From: Desulfobacteraceae bacterium
GTDB lineage: Bacteria; Desulfobacterota; Desulfobacteria; Desulfobacterales; Desulfosalsimonadaceae
NCBI GenBank assembly: GCA_021737565.1
Contig: JAIPDS010000001.1
Span: 1 to 64,000, forward strand
DNA length: 64,000 bases
Direction: 5' to 3'
The notes under the pieces were generated by a model. That model was not told where the DNA came from. It saw only the letters and a list, made by a program, of their open reading frames with translations, and ran no database searches. The translations under genes were made by a program, and so were the position numbers. Shown here piece after piece: positions 15,959 through 23,854 of the stretch (position 1 is its first letter; each line of letters starts with the position of its first letter).

Positions 15959-17683
15959 CTATACCATTACCACCGAGACCGCTTCTTCCACGGTGGTTTC
16001 TCCGCGGCATACCTTTTGAGCCGCATCTTCGCGCAGAGTTTTTAATTTTCCTGACTCAATCAGCGCCCGGTTTATTTGGGACGCTGAGGCCCTGTTCATG
16101 ATCAGGTCCGCCACCTCGTCATCCACGCGGACCACCTCAAATACAGCAGTTCGGCCGCGGTATCCGGTGTTCATGCACATTTGGCACCCTTTGCCCTGCA
16201 GGAACCTGCAACCTGTTGCCCTCTCCAGACCGAGTGACTGCAGTCCTTTGTCAGACGGAGTGTACGGCTCTGCACAATGCGTGCATACCCTGCGCAGAAG
16301 CCGTTGGGCAAAAGAGACAAGAAGTGTTGATGCGATCAGAAACGGCTCTATTCCCATGTCAACGAGCCTTGCAATTGCTCCTGCCGCGTCATTGGTATGA
16401 ACCGTTGACAGGACCCTGTGGCCTGTCATTGCAGCCTGCACACCGATTCTTGCGGTTTCTGCATCGCGCATTTCGCCCACCATGAGCACGTCAGGATCCT
16501 GGCGCAGAATCGAGCGCAGACCAGAGGCAAATGTCATGCCGGCCCGCGTGTTTAACTGTACCTGTCTTATTCCTCCCACCCGGTATTCAACAGGGTCCTC
16601 CAGGGTTATAATATTTATGTCCTGCCTGTTGATCCTTCGCAAAATTGCATAAAGGCTGGTGCTTTTGCCGCTTCCCGTGGGCCCGGTTGAAAGGATCATT
16701 CCGCAGGGCTTGACAATGGCGTCTTCCATTTTCTGCTGGTCATCGGCATTCATGCCCAGGTCATCCAGGGTGAATATGTCCGCGCTCATGTCAAGAAGCC
16801 TGAGTACAATGTTTTCGCCGTAAATCGTGGGGATGCATGAAGCCCGCACATTGATTTCCCGGTTGTTCATGGTGACGGTAAACCGGCCGTCCTGCGGGAT
16901 CCGGGTCACTGATATGTCCATGTTGGCAAGGATTTTGATTCTCGAGGCAAGGGCGGGCATAAGCTTTTTCGGCGGGGCCGGGACCTCCCGCAGCCTTCCG
17001 TCCACCCGGAAACGTACCTGGACACGGTTTTTTTCCGGGCTGATATGCACGTCGCTTGCCTTCTGGTTGACAGCCTGGGCGATTATGGAGTTTACCATCC
17101 TGATTACTGGCGCCTGATCTGCCTGGCTTTCCAGAACGTGAATATCCTGATCCCCGCCAAGCCCGGCAGCACCGGCTTCTTCCTGCTCGCCACGCACGGC
17201 GGTGATATCTTCGTCTACGCTTTTCATTATATCGTCCATGCCGCGGTACAGGCCGTAAAGCGAGTTGTAGGCCTGCTCAAAATCGGCCTGGGTGCACACA
17301 ATCGGTTCGATTTCAAGATTTGTTATGACTTCCAGGGAATCCAGGGTGTCAATGTCCAGGGGGTCAGTGGTTGCAACCCGCAGCACGCCGCCCAGTTTTT
17401 CAACAGGGACGACTTTTTTGTTTTTGGCTGTTTCAGCATCTATAATTTCAGCCAGGCCCAGATCCAGGGGGTAGCTTGAAGGATCATACTTGTCGATTCG
17501 AAGCTGGCGGCTTAACATGTCTACTATGGCGTCTTCACGGCAGATGTTTCGGTGCACCAGAAATTCTCCCAGTTTCTGGCCTGCTGCCTTTTGCTCCTGC
17601 AAGGCGGTCTGGAGCTGTTTTTCGTTTATCAGCCCTTCTTCTATGAGCATTTCGCCGAGACGCTTTTTTTTACGCAAGATCAA
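15959..17683 (-). CDS. mshE: MSHA-type pilus assembly ATPase (GspE/PilB family)
   Basis: A 574-aa hexameric secretion ATPase that powers pilus extension. The N-terminal ~150 residues are an N1/MshEN domain (LGEMLIEEGLINEKQLQTAL; LGEFLVHRNICREDAIVDML), the c-di-GMP-binding module in MshE proteins. The catalytic domain has Walker A GPTGSGKSTSLYAIL (about 332), an Asp box (LEDPVEYRVGGIRQVQLN), Walker B LRQDPDVLMVGEMRDAETA and a His box. Two CxxC pairs (CTHC, CQMC) form the zinc site. The track starts at TTG 17683, but the SD-like AAAGGG fits better with the TTG at 17677. Regulation by c-di-GMP is suggested by the N-domain, not shown. Confidence 0.9.
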   Translation of the reverse strand: MILRKKKRLGEMLIEEGLINEKQLQTALQEQKAAGQKLGEFLVHRNICREDAIVDMLSRQLRIDKYDPSSYPLDLGLAEIIDAETAKNKKVVPVEKLGGVLRVATTDPLDIDTLDSLEVITNLEIEPIVCTQADFEQAYNSLYGLYRGMDDIMKSVDEDITAVRGEQEEAGAAGLGGDQDIHVLESQADQAPVIRMVNSIIAQAVNQKASDVHISPEKNRVQVRFRVDGRLREVPAPPKKLMPALASRIKILANMDISVTRIPQDGRFTVTMNNREINVRASCIPTIYGENIVLRLLDMSADIFTLDDLGMNADDQQKMEDAIVKPCGMILSTGPTGSGKSTSLYAILRRINRQDINIITLEDPVEYRVGGIRQVQLNTRAGMTFASGLRSILRQDPDVLMVGEMRDAETARIGVQAAMTGHRVLSTVHTNDAAGAIARLVDMGIEPFLIASTLLVSFAQRLLRRVCTHCAEPYTPSDKGLQSLGLERATGCRFLQGKGCQMCMNTGYRGRTAVFEVVRVDDEVADLIMNRASASQINRALIESGKLKTLREDAAQKVCRGETTVEEAVSVVMV

Positions 17684-17699
17684 ACCCTTTCGATGTTTT

Positions 17700-19241
17700 T
17701 CAGCCTTTGTTTAAACCTGTCAGCAGCCTTAGGCCGTCTCTGCTCAAATCCAGCACAAAAGGCTTCTTTTCGCGGTTTTCCCCCCGGTCTTCGATTTGCT
17801 GCCGCGCCTGGCTTTCCAGGGCAAAGGGGTTTTTCTCAACCGCGGCGTGCTTTATACCAAAATCAGGATGCCAGAAGCTTATTATGCGAAGTCCTCCGGG
17901 CTGCTCCTGTGCTGCGAACCGGTATACAGAGTTTAAGTCTCCGGATTCCTTCCATGCTATCCGGTAGCGGTGTTTTTCCGGAACCGCTGCAGCTTCTGCT
18001 GCGGGAAATACAACTTCCTGCCCGGGCCTTATCAGGTTAGGGTTTTGTATATTGGAGTTTGCCTCCTGCACCTTTTTCATGAATAAAGGGGTATTTTCGG
18101 GACCGTAGAGTGCAGCAAGCATCTGCCAGAGCCTGTCTTTTTCGTTTATGGTTATTTCCCCCAGGATTTCAGGAGGCTTTTTCTCGGGTTTCCCGGCAGG
18201 CCCTTGCCGGGCCGCAGGCAGTACGGAAGCCGCTGCAGCATGTTTATTGTCAATCTTTTTTTCAGGTATCCCGGCGGCATTGTTTTGTTCTGGTCCTGGA
18301 ATTGCGGGCCAGTATGTGTATGCGGCCATTACCGCCAAAAGGATTCCGGCTGTTGCGGCAGCCAGGGCGGTTTTTTTAAGCCTTGTCCGCGAAAGTTCGC
18401 CCTTTTTGACATCCGGGAGTCCGGCCGCCGACCGGCTGACAATGGCCGGGGTTACCCTTTTGCCGCCTTTTATGAGCATGAGCAGCAGTATATTGTGCGC
18501 TATGTGGATCACGGTTCTGGGATATCCTTTGCTGATCCTGTAAATCCTGGACAAGGCTCTTTTGGTGAATACGGGGCCCGGGCCCTTTTTTTCGGGGCTC
18601 CCGGCTTTTTCAAGGCGATGGTTAATCAGGCGGGCAGTGTCTTTGCGGTTAAGAGGGTATAGTTGATGATAAAGAGCCGCCCTGTCTGCAAATCCTGGAT
18701 GTGAATCAAGCAGTTCCACGATTTCGTTCTGGGCGAAAATAACTATCTGGAGCAGCTTGTGCTCGTTTGTTTCATAGTTGAGCAGTTCGCGCAGAAATTC
18801 CGCGCACCCGGCCGAGAGTTTCTGACCCTCGTCTATTATAAGCACGATGGTTTTTCCGCCGTCCACTCCGGCTTCAAAAAGGCGGTCTTTTATTGCCTCC
18901 CTGCAGCCTGCAAGCCCGGAGCAGGCGCGCGCTTTATCCCGGCCGGCAATCATTTCACATACATTTGCCGCAAAGTCTTCGGTGCTCTCATAACCGGGAT
19001 CCATTACCAGGTGAGTCTGTATTGCAGGATCGTCTGAAAGCATCCGGATCAACTGCCTGCAAAGGGTTGTTTTTCCGGTGCCGATTTCGCCTCGGACAAT
19101 GCAAAGCCCTCTTTTCAGGCGCACTGCAAGTTCAACCTTCTGAAGGCATTCTGCATGCCGGGTGGAGCGGTAAAAAAAATCCGGGTCGGGTGTGTTTGCA
19201 AACGGTTCCTTCTCAAGGTTAAAGAGTCTGAAATAGTTCAT
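17700..19241 (-). CDS. mshM: ExeA/MshM-like AAA ATPase with membrane helix and LysM-like tail
   Basis: A 513-aa protein. Residues 1-270 are an ExeA/GspA-type AAA ATPase, opening with YFRLFNLEKEPFANTPDPDFFYRS, with Walker A VRGEIGTGKTTLC (about 49) and Walker B IVLIIDEGQKLS. A single membrane helix follows (LAAATAGILLAVMAAYTYW, about 290-310), then a periplasmic part with a LysM/peptidoglycan-binding-like segment (LWQMLAALYG ... NPNLIRPGQEVVFP). ExeA-type proteins bind peptidoglycan and help insert the secretin. In Vibrio the ATPase (MshM) and a separate mshN follow mshL; here a cytoplasmic ATPase and a periplasmic domain are one chain. It lies between mshL and mshE. Confidence 0.85.
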   Translation of the reverse strand: MNYFRLFNLEKEPFANTPDPDFFYRSTRHAECLQKVELAVRLKRGLCIVRGEIGTGKTTLCRQLIRMLSDDPAIQTHLVMDPGYESTEDFAANVCEMIAGRDKARACSGLAGCREAIKDRLFEAGVDGGKTIVLIIDEGQKLSAGCAEFLRELLNYETNEHKLLQIVIFAQNEIVELLDSHPGFADRAALYHQLYPLNRKDTARLINHRLEKAGSPEKKGPGPVFTKRALSRIYRISKGYPRTVIHIAHNILLLMLIKGGKRVTPAIVSRSAAGLPDVKKGELSRTRLKKTALAAATAGILLAVMAAYTYWPAIPGPEQNNAAGIPEKKIDNKHAAAASVLPAARQGPAGKPEKKPPEILGEITINEKDRLWQMLAALYGPENTPLFMKKVQEANSNIQNPNLIRPGQEVVFPAAEAAAVPEKHRYRIAWKESGDLNSVYRFAAQEQPGGLRIISFWHPDFGIKHAAVEKNPFALESQARQQIEDRGENREKKPFVLDLSRDGLRLLTGLNKG

Positions 19242-19265
19242 TGCAGCACCGTTCGTTCCCCGGAA

Positions 19266-20786
19266 TTATTGTGTTTTTGTTCCCAGGATTGTGGGAGTTA
19301 TAAAGATCATGAACTCTTCCATCTCTTCGCCCTTTTCGGTTCCCTTAAAAAGCCAGCCGAGGCCCGGAATGTCCTTTAAAACCGGCACTCCGCTTTGTCT
19401 GCCTGTTACAGTCTGTTTGGACAGGCCTGAGATAACTATGGTTTCGCCGTCTCTCACCACCAGGTCGGTCTCTGTCTCCCTTGCCCTTATAACAGGATTG
19501 CCGTCAACTGTCTGGGTGAAATCCACCTCGTCGTTTTTGACCTTGATCTGCATCCTCATGTGTTTTCCGTCTATGATATGGGGCACAACCTCCAGGCGCA
19601 GGACCGCGTCTTCGAATTCAACCTCGGGCCTTCCTTCTTCGTCCGTGGTTTCGTAAGGTATCCGTTCGCCGTGTTCTGTATAGGCCGTCTGGTTGTCCAT
19701 GGTGGTAATAGACGGGCTGGAAAGTATGTTTAACTCCCCGTCTTCCTGAAGCGCTTGGAGCTGGGCGTAAAGGACGTTTCCCGCCATGCGGCCGCCCACC
19801 AGGCCGAGCGAAAGCCCCTGCTCGGGGTCGATAAAAGATTCCGAAGGCTGGTCCGGCTCGCCGATGATTCCAAAATCGTCAAGAGAACCGCTCGATGTCA
19901 GATATCTTCCGCTCCAGCGCATGCCAAGCTCTTTTGCTGTTTCCTGGGTGGCCTCTACTATATTTGCCTCTATCAGAATCTGAGCCCTGGGCTTGTCCAG
20001 GCTGCGTATAACCTGCTGCATGCGGTTTAGGTTATATCTGCTTGCCTGGAGTACAAGCGAATTGGTTTCGGAGTCAACAGAGATGTCTCCGCGCTGATCT
20101 TCTCCCTGCCGGCTGAGAAATTTTTTGAGAATTTCGCTCAGCTTCTGCGCGTCCGCATAATTGATCTTAATAATCCTGCTGGCAAGGGGGCCTGCTCTTT
20201 TTGCTTCCTCCTTCATGTTGCTTGCCCTGTGCAGAAGTTCCGACATTTCCAGTTCCTGCTTTATATCATCCATGCTTTTTATGCGGATGATATCGCCCTG
20301 CCATTGCCAGACAAGACCCCTGGAGTCCAGGATGCCCTCGAAAGCATGGTTCCAGGGGATATTTTCAATATTTACGCTCATGGTGCCTTTGACTGTTTCG
20401 TTTACCAGGATGTTGACGCCGGCGGCTCTTGCCATGGCCCGGAGAACCGCATGCACCGGGGCATCCTTAAGATGCAGGGTTACCTTTTGATCGGGCAGCG
20501 GTTTTGCCGGGGCCTTTTCATGCTTGTCTTCAATATCTGCATTTTCTGCAAGGCCTTGGATTTCCGTCATCTCTCTTTCTTCGATCTGCGGGGAGTAGCC
20601 CCTGGATTCCTCGGCCTTTTCAAGCCATTGCCTGGCAATGTCCTTTTGTGCTTCCTTTTGCCTGTTTTCCGGCGAAGATGCGCAACCCTGCAGGCAAAAA
20701 GGCAAAACAGCGGCCGCAAAAGCAAGCACCAACAGGGGGCGTTTTATGCTTTTTAAAGGGAAATATCCGGATTGATCCTGGCGCAT
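19266..20786 (-). CDS. mshL: Pilus secretin (MSHA-type, lipoprotein)
   Basis: A 506-aa outer-membrane secretin through which the pilus exits. The signal peptide ends in lipobox LQGC (CASS after cleavage), so it is probably lipidated. An STN/secretin N0 domain (VTLHLKDAPVHAVLRAMARAAGVNIL), an N1 domain (IIKINYADAQKLSEILKKFL), and the C-terminal secretin domain follow, with its hallmark VPVLKDIPGLGWLFKGTE and FMIFITPTIL near the end. Length and order match MshL/PilQ-like secretins. AGGAG precedes the ATG by 10 nt. It is cotranscribed with the PilP-like gene upstream and the ExeA-like ATPase downstream. Confidence 0.93.
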   Translation of the reverse strand: MRQDQSGYFPLKSIKRPLLVLAFAAAVLPFCLQGCASSPENRQKEAQKDIARQWLEKAEESRGYSPQIEEREMTEIQGLAENADIEDKHEKAPAKPLPDQKVTLHLKDAPVHAVLRAMARAAGVNILVNETVKGTMSVNIENIPWNHAFEGILDSRGLVWQWQGDIIRIKSMDDIKQELEMSELLHRASNMKEEAKRAGPLASRIIKINYADAQKLSEILKKFLSRQGEDQRGDISVDSETNSLVLQASRYNLNRMQQVIRSLDKPRAQILIEANIVEATQETAKELGMRWSGRYLTSSGSLDDFGIIGEPDQPSESFIDPEQGLSLGLVGGRMAGNVLYAQLQALQEDGELNILSSPSITTMDNQTAYTEHGERIPYETTDEEGRPEVEFEDAVLRLEVVPHIIDGKHMRMQIKVKNDEVDFTQTVDGNPVIRARETETDLVVRDGETIVISGLSKQTVTGRQSGVPVLKDIPGLGWLFKGTEKGEEMEEFMIFITPTILGTKTQ

Positions 20787-20834
20787 AAATGAAATTCTCC
20801 TGTTATTTTTCAGGTCTTATCCAGACCTGCAAAT

Positions 20835-21320
20835 TTACTTTTTATAGTGCACAATTATCTGCTCTCCTGTATCAGTGGATTTGAGCACCACCCTTTGTGC
20901 GGAAATTGACTGAACCACGGCCTCTCCCTGCTCGAGTCTTTCTCCTGCGCGGTATTCAATGCCGTTTATAATTGCCATTTTAATATTTCCCACTTCCAGG
21001 TACCCGGTGTATTTCAGTCCTTTTGCACCCTTGCTTCCGGTGCCGGCCGATTCAATGCGCACAGATTTTTCCGGCAGGCGGTAGAAAGGGTCGCTTTCCC
21101 ATTTTTGGGCTGCAAGCCGAAGAATATGTATCTGCGCGGGGGTAAGCTCGGCCTGCTTAATTTGCATGGAAATCTGTTTGGCTATTTCCCGGGCTGACCT
21201 GATATTTGCCTCCGGACTTTGCCGCTCGGTGCCATTGCCTTCAGGGCGAAGTACTTCAAAGGCGCCGTATAAAACGGCGATAATCATGAGTGTTATCAGT
21301 ATTTTTTCTCTTCCGGCCAT
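20835..21320 (-). CDS. PilP/MshK-like pilus assembly protein
   Basis: A 161-aa protein with one N-terminal membrane helix (ILITLMIIAVLYGAFEVL) and a C-terminal beta-domain of the PilP/GspC homology-region type (KYTGYLEVGNIKMAIINGIEYRAGERLEQGEAVVQSISAQRVVL). Such proteins link the inner-membrane PilN/O pair to the secretin, directly downstream here. It is not a lipoprotein, unlike PilP of Pseudomonas. Position mshJ-like, this gene, then mshL matches mshK. Assigned by domain type and position rather than by strong sequence recall. Confidence 0.7.
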   Translation of the reverse strand: MAGREKILITLMIIAVLYGAFEVLRPEGNGTERQSPEANIRSAREIAKQISMQIKQAELTPAQIHILRLAAQKWESDPFYRLPEKSVRIESAGTGSKGAKGLKYTGYLEVGNIKMAIINGIEYRAGERLEQGEAVVQSISAQRVVLKSTDTGEQIIVHYKK

Positions 21321-21338
21321 GAATTGCCCTTTTCTTAT

Positions 21339-21881
21339 CTATTCAATTGCCAGCCAGAGCCGAAGCCGGTATTCAGGGTGTGAGCTTGTGCTTTTGGCCT
21401 CCAGAAGTTCAAGATTCTCGCACGCGGGTGAAGTCACCAGGCTGATAAGAAAATTTCTGAAATCCGTATAATTTCCCCGGAGCATGCCGTGCACGAGCAA
21501 TCTGTTTTCTTTTTCCTCCATGGATCCGGGCACCGGGGAAAAGGATGAATATTGCATGCCCGCTGATTCGGCCATGGCTGCAAGAATGCCTGCTGCATTG
21601 TCTATGTTCAGGTTCCGGTTTTTGGCAATAGGGCCGCTTTCTGTTATTGCCTCCGGCTTTTCGGCGTTTTCGGTTTTTTGCTTCAAGCTCTGGTATAAAG
21701 GCTGAAATATTTTCTGTTCCTCGATCCCGGTTTCGAGACGCTGTGCCTGCTGCCTGGTTTTAGTGATTTGGTGCCCGGTTGGAAGAATACCGAATGCAAT
21801 CATTGCCCCCAGAATAACCGCACTAAACAGAATATAGGCTATGGCTCTCCGGTTCGCGCTTATTTCAATCCACCTGGTCAT
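21339..21881 (-). CDS. PilO/MshJ-like pilus assembly protein
   Basis: A 180-aa protein with one N-terminal membrane helix (RAIAYILFSAVILGAMIAFGIL), a coiled-coil stretch (TKTRQQAQRLETGIEEQKIFQPLYQSLKQKT) and a ferredoxin-like C-terminal domain (NRLLVHGMLRGNYTDFRNFLISLV), the PilO/GspM plan. PilO dimerises with PilN to form the alignment complex in the periplasm. The gene begins 1 nt after the stop of the PilM/N fusion gene, so the two are translationally coupled. Confidence 0.75.
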   Translation of the reverse strand: MTRWIEISANRRAIAYILFSAVILGAMIAFGILPTGHQITKTRQQAQRLETGIEEQKIFQPLYQSLKQKTENAEKPEAITESGPIAKNRNLNIDNAAGILAAMAESAGMQYSSFSPVPGSMEEKENRLLVHGMLRGNYTDFRNFLISLVTSPACENLELLEAKSTSSHPEYRLRLWLAIE

Positions 21882-21882
21882 G

Positions 21883-23742
21883 TTATACCTGCAAAAGCTT
21901 TATATTTAAGGTGAACCTGTATACGTTTTCGCCCGAATCAAGGGTGTCTTCCCCGCTTTTTACAACAGACGGATTTTTGAAAACAGGCGAGCGCCGCAGT
22001 TGCAGAAGGTAACCCGTAAGCCGGGTTTCATACAGGGAAGGCTCGCTTCTGACAAAACCTTCCAGCGTCAATACGGAGGCTTTCTCCCGGCTTCGCCCTG
22101 AAGCGCGGTTTGCGTTTTCAAGGCGCACAGCAAGCAACTTAATGCTTTCGGGGGTGATTCTGCTTATTTCCTTTAAAGCGGCAACAGGGTAGAGGTTGCG
22201 GCTGTATCGGCTTAGTTCGTGGTTTTTTTCCCGGAATTTACCCGCCATTTCTGCCAGGTCTTCCTGGGTGAGCTGCGGGGTGAATTGTTCCAGGCGTTTT
22301 TCAAGCGCCGCTGTCTCGACCCTGGCCTGCTCCAGTTCATGCCTTGCGCTCCACCACCATATCCCTGTTGCTACAAACAGAAGCGCGCACATAACCGCCA
22401 CCAGGTTTGCGTTGCGCAGGGCCTGCTTTCCCCTGTCCCTGTCAAGGGCGGTATGCAGAAAATTTACCGTGTTTTGCGAGGACATGGCAAGCCCGGTGGT
22501 TGAAACAAGGCTGAGGCGCTGATGTCGGTCTGCAAGGAGGTCTTCGGAGCCGGCCGGAAGATCTTGCTCCGGGATGTCAATGATTACGGCCTCAAGCCCC
22601 ATCTGCTGGCTGAAAAAGTCAGAAAGCCCGGCAAGAGGCGAAATGCCGCCGCATATGTATATGCGTTCCGGGGCGGGGTTTTGCAGAACATTGACCGAAT
22701 GGTCAATGGTTCTTTCCAGTTGCCTGGCAAGTCTTTCCAGGGCCGGCTGTATCATGCCAAACAGTTTTTCATCTGAAAGCCCGGCGTGCCGCCTCAATAT
22801 TTCCGCCGCCTCCTGCCTGTCACGAGGGGGCGGTATTCCGGAAACATCTTCTGCCGACACCTGTTGGCTGTATTCCATTATCAGCGAATCAAGTATGCTG
22901 TCTCTGCCGGTTTTTATTACACGGTTAAAAAGTGCGGTGCCCCGGCCGCGGATTTCGATATAAGAGGAATCTTCTCCTATGTAGAGCGCGGCACAGGCTT
23001 GATCTCCCGGGTCTATCCATCTGTTTGCAAACAGGTTTTCAAAAACAAATCCGGGCAGGCTGATACCCTTGAGACTATAGCCGGCTTCTGAAAAGATTTT
23101 TTTATACAGGCTTATCTCGCCGGCCGAAGCGATTGACACACGGGCCGCGAGCTTCTGGATTCCCTTTTCGTTTACCTCGTCTGTTATGCGGTAATCAAAG
23201 TAGTATTCGCTCTCGTCAAAGGATTTCTCCTTTCTTGCAGACCAGTATACCGCGTTGGTAAGTCCACTTTTAACCTTGGGGACAAGCACGTTCCATGTTT
23301 CGCCTTTTGAAGGCGCAAGACAGACCCATATCTCGGCTTTGCCAGAAGGATCTGCATTGCGCAGCTGAGCTTTCAGAAAAGAAGGGAAATTCGGGTGAGT
23401 GATATCCACGCCTTCGGGCAGGGCTGTCCGGGATCCGCGGAAAAGGCGCCGTCCGTATTTGTCCCTGGTCTTAAATACAATATTTACGGAGTCCCGAAAG
23501 ATTTCAACGCCAATAATTCGGCGGGATTTGGCGGAGGGCAGCCTGTGCTTGATCTGTTCCCAGAAGCCCGGCTTGCGTGTACCTTCGGCAGGCGGGGTTT
23601 TTTCTCTGTCACTACTACTGCTGCGGATAACTTTAAGCAGTTTTTCCGTGGAAGAGATGTCTTTTTCAGTAGCCAATATGTAATTCCCCGCTGCAGGCCT
23701 GCATTGGATAAACAAAGGAAAATGCGGCACGCAGGCAAACAT
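21883..23742 (-). CDS. mshI: PilM-PilN fusion (MshI-like) alignment protein
   Basis: A protein of about 600 aa joining two usually separate pilus proteins. Roughly residues 60-440 form an actin-like PilM/GspL fold (IWVCLAPSKGETWNVLVP; an ATP-site-like IYICGGISPLAGLSDFF). One membrane helix (LVAVMCALLFVATGIWWW, about 450) then leads into a coiled coil and a PilN ferredoxin-like domain (VLTLEGFVRSEPSLYETRLTGYLLQL). The track start (23742) gives an N-terminus MFACVPHFPLF that does not look coding and lacks an SD. TTG at 23676 (ATEKDISSTEKLLK) with GGGGA 8 nt upstream is a more likely start. First gene of the assembly operon, behind a good promoter. Confidence 0.78.
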   Translation of the reverse strand: MFACVPHFPLFIQCRPAAGNYILATEKDISSTEKLLKVIRSSSSDREKTPPAEGTRKPGFWEQIKHRLPSAKSRRIIGVEIFRDSVNIVFKTRDKYGRRLFRGSRTALPEGVDITHPNFPSFLKAQLRNADPSGKAEIWVCLAPSKGETWNVLVPKVKSGLTNAVYWSARKEKSFDESEYYFDYRITDEVNEKGIQKLAARVSIASAGEISLYKKIFSEAGYSLKGISLPGFVFENLFANRWIDPGDQACAALYIGEDSSYIEIRGRGTALFNRVIKTGRDSILDSLIMEYSQQVSAEDVSGIPPPRDRQEAAEILRRHAGLSDEKLFGMIQPALERLARQLERTIDHSVNVLQNPAPERIYICGGISPLAGLSDFFSQQMGLEAVIIDIPEQDLPAGSEDLLADRHQRLSLVSTTGLAMSSQNTVNFLHTALDRDRGKQALRNANLVAVMCALLFVATGIWWWSARHELEQARVETAALEKRLEQFTPQLTQEDLAEMAGKFREKNHELSRYSRNLYPVAALKEISRITPESIKLLAVRLENANRASGRSREKASVLTLEGFVRSEPSLYETRLTGYLLQLRRSPVFKNPSVVKSGEDTLDSGENVYRFTLNIKLLQV

Positions 23743-23814
23743 GGTCGCTTAAATTACAGACAGAAACAGATCCCCCCCCTCGCGAAAACACAAAAAATCC
23801 ATATTATTGTGATA

Positions 23815-23842
23815 ATTATGATATTCAGGCTTAATATGTCAA
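23815..23842 (-). promoter_or_regulatory. Sigma-70-like promoter of the MSHA assembly operon
   Basis: On the minus strand TTGACA (23837-23842) and CATAAT (23815-23820) are separated by 16 nt and lie just past the nadB stop at 23855, ahead of the PilM/N fusion gene. The surrounding sequence is the most AT-rich in this stretch. A long leader would remain before the probable TTG start. Confidence 0.6.
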
Positions 23843-23854
23843 CATTTTTGTGCA

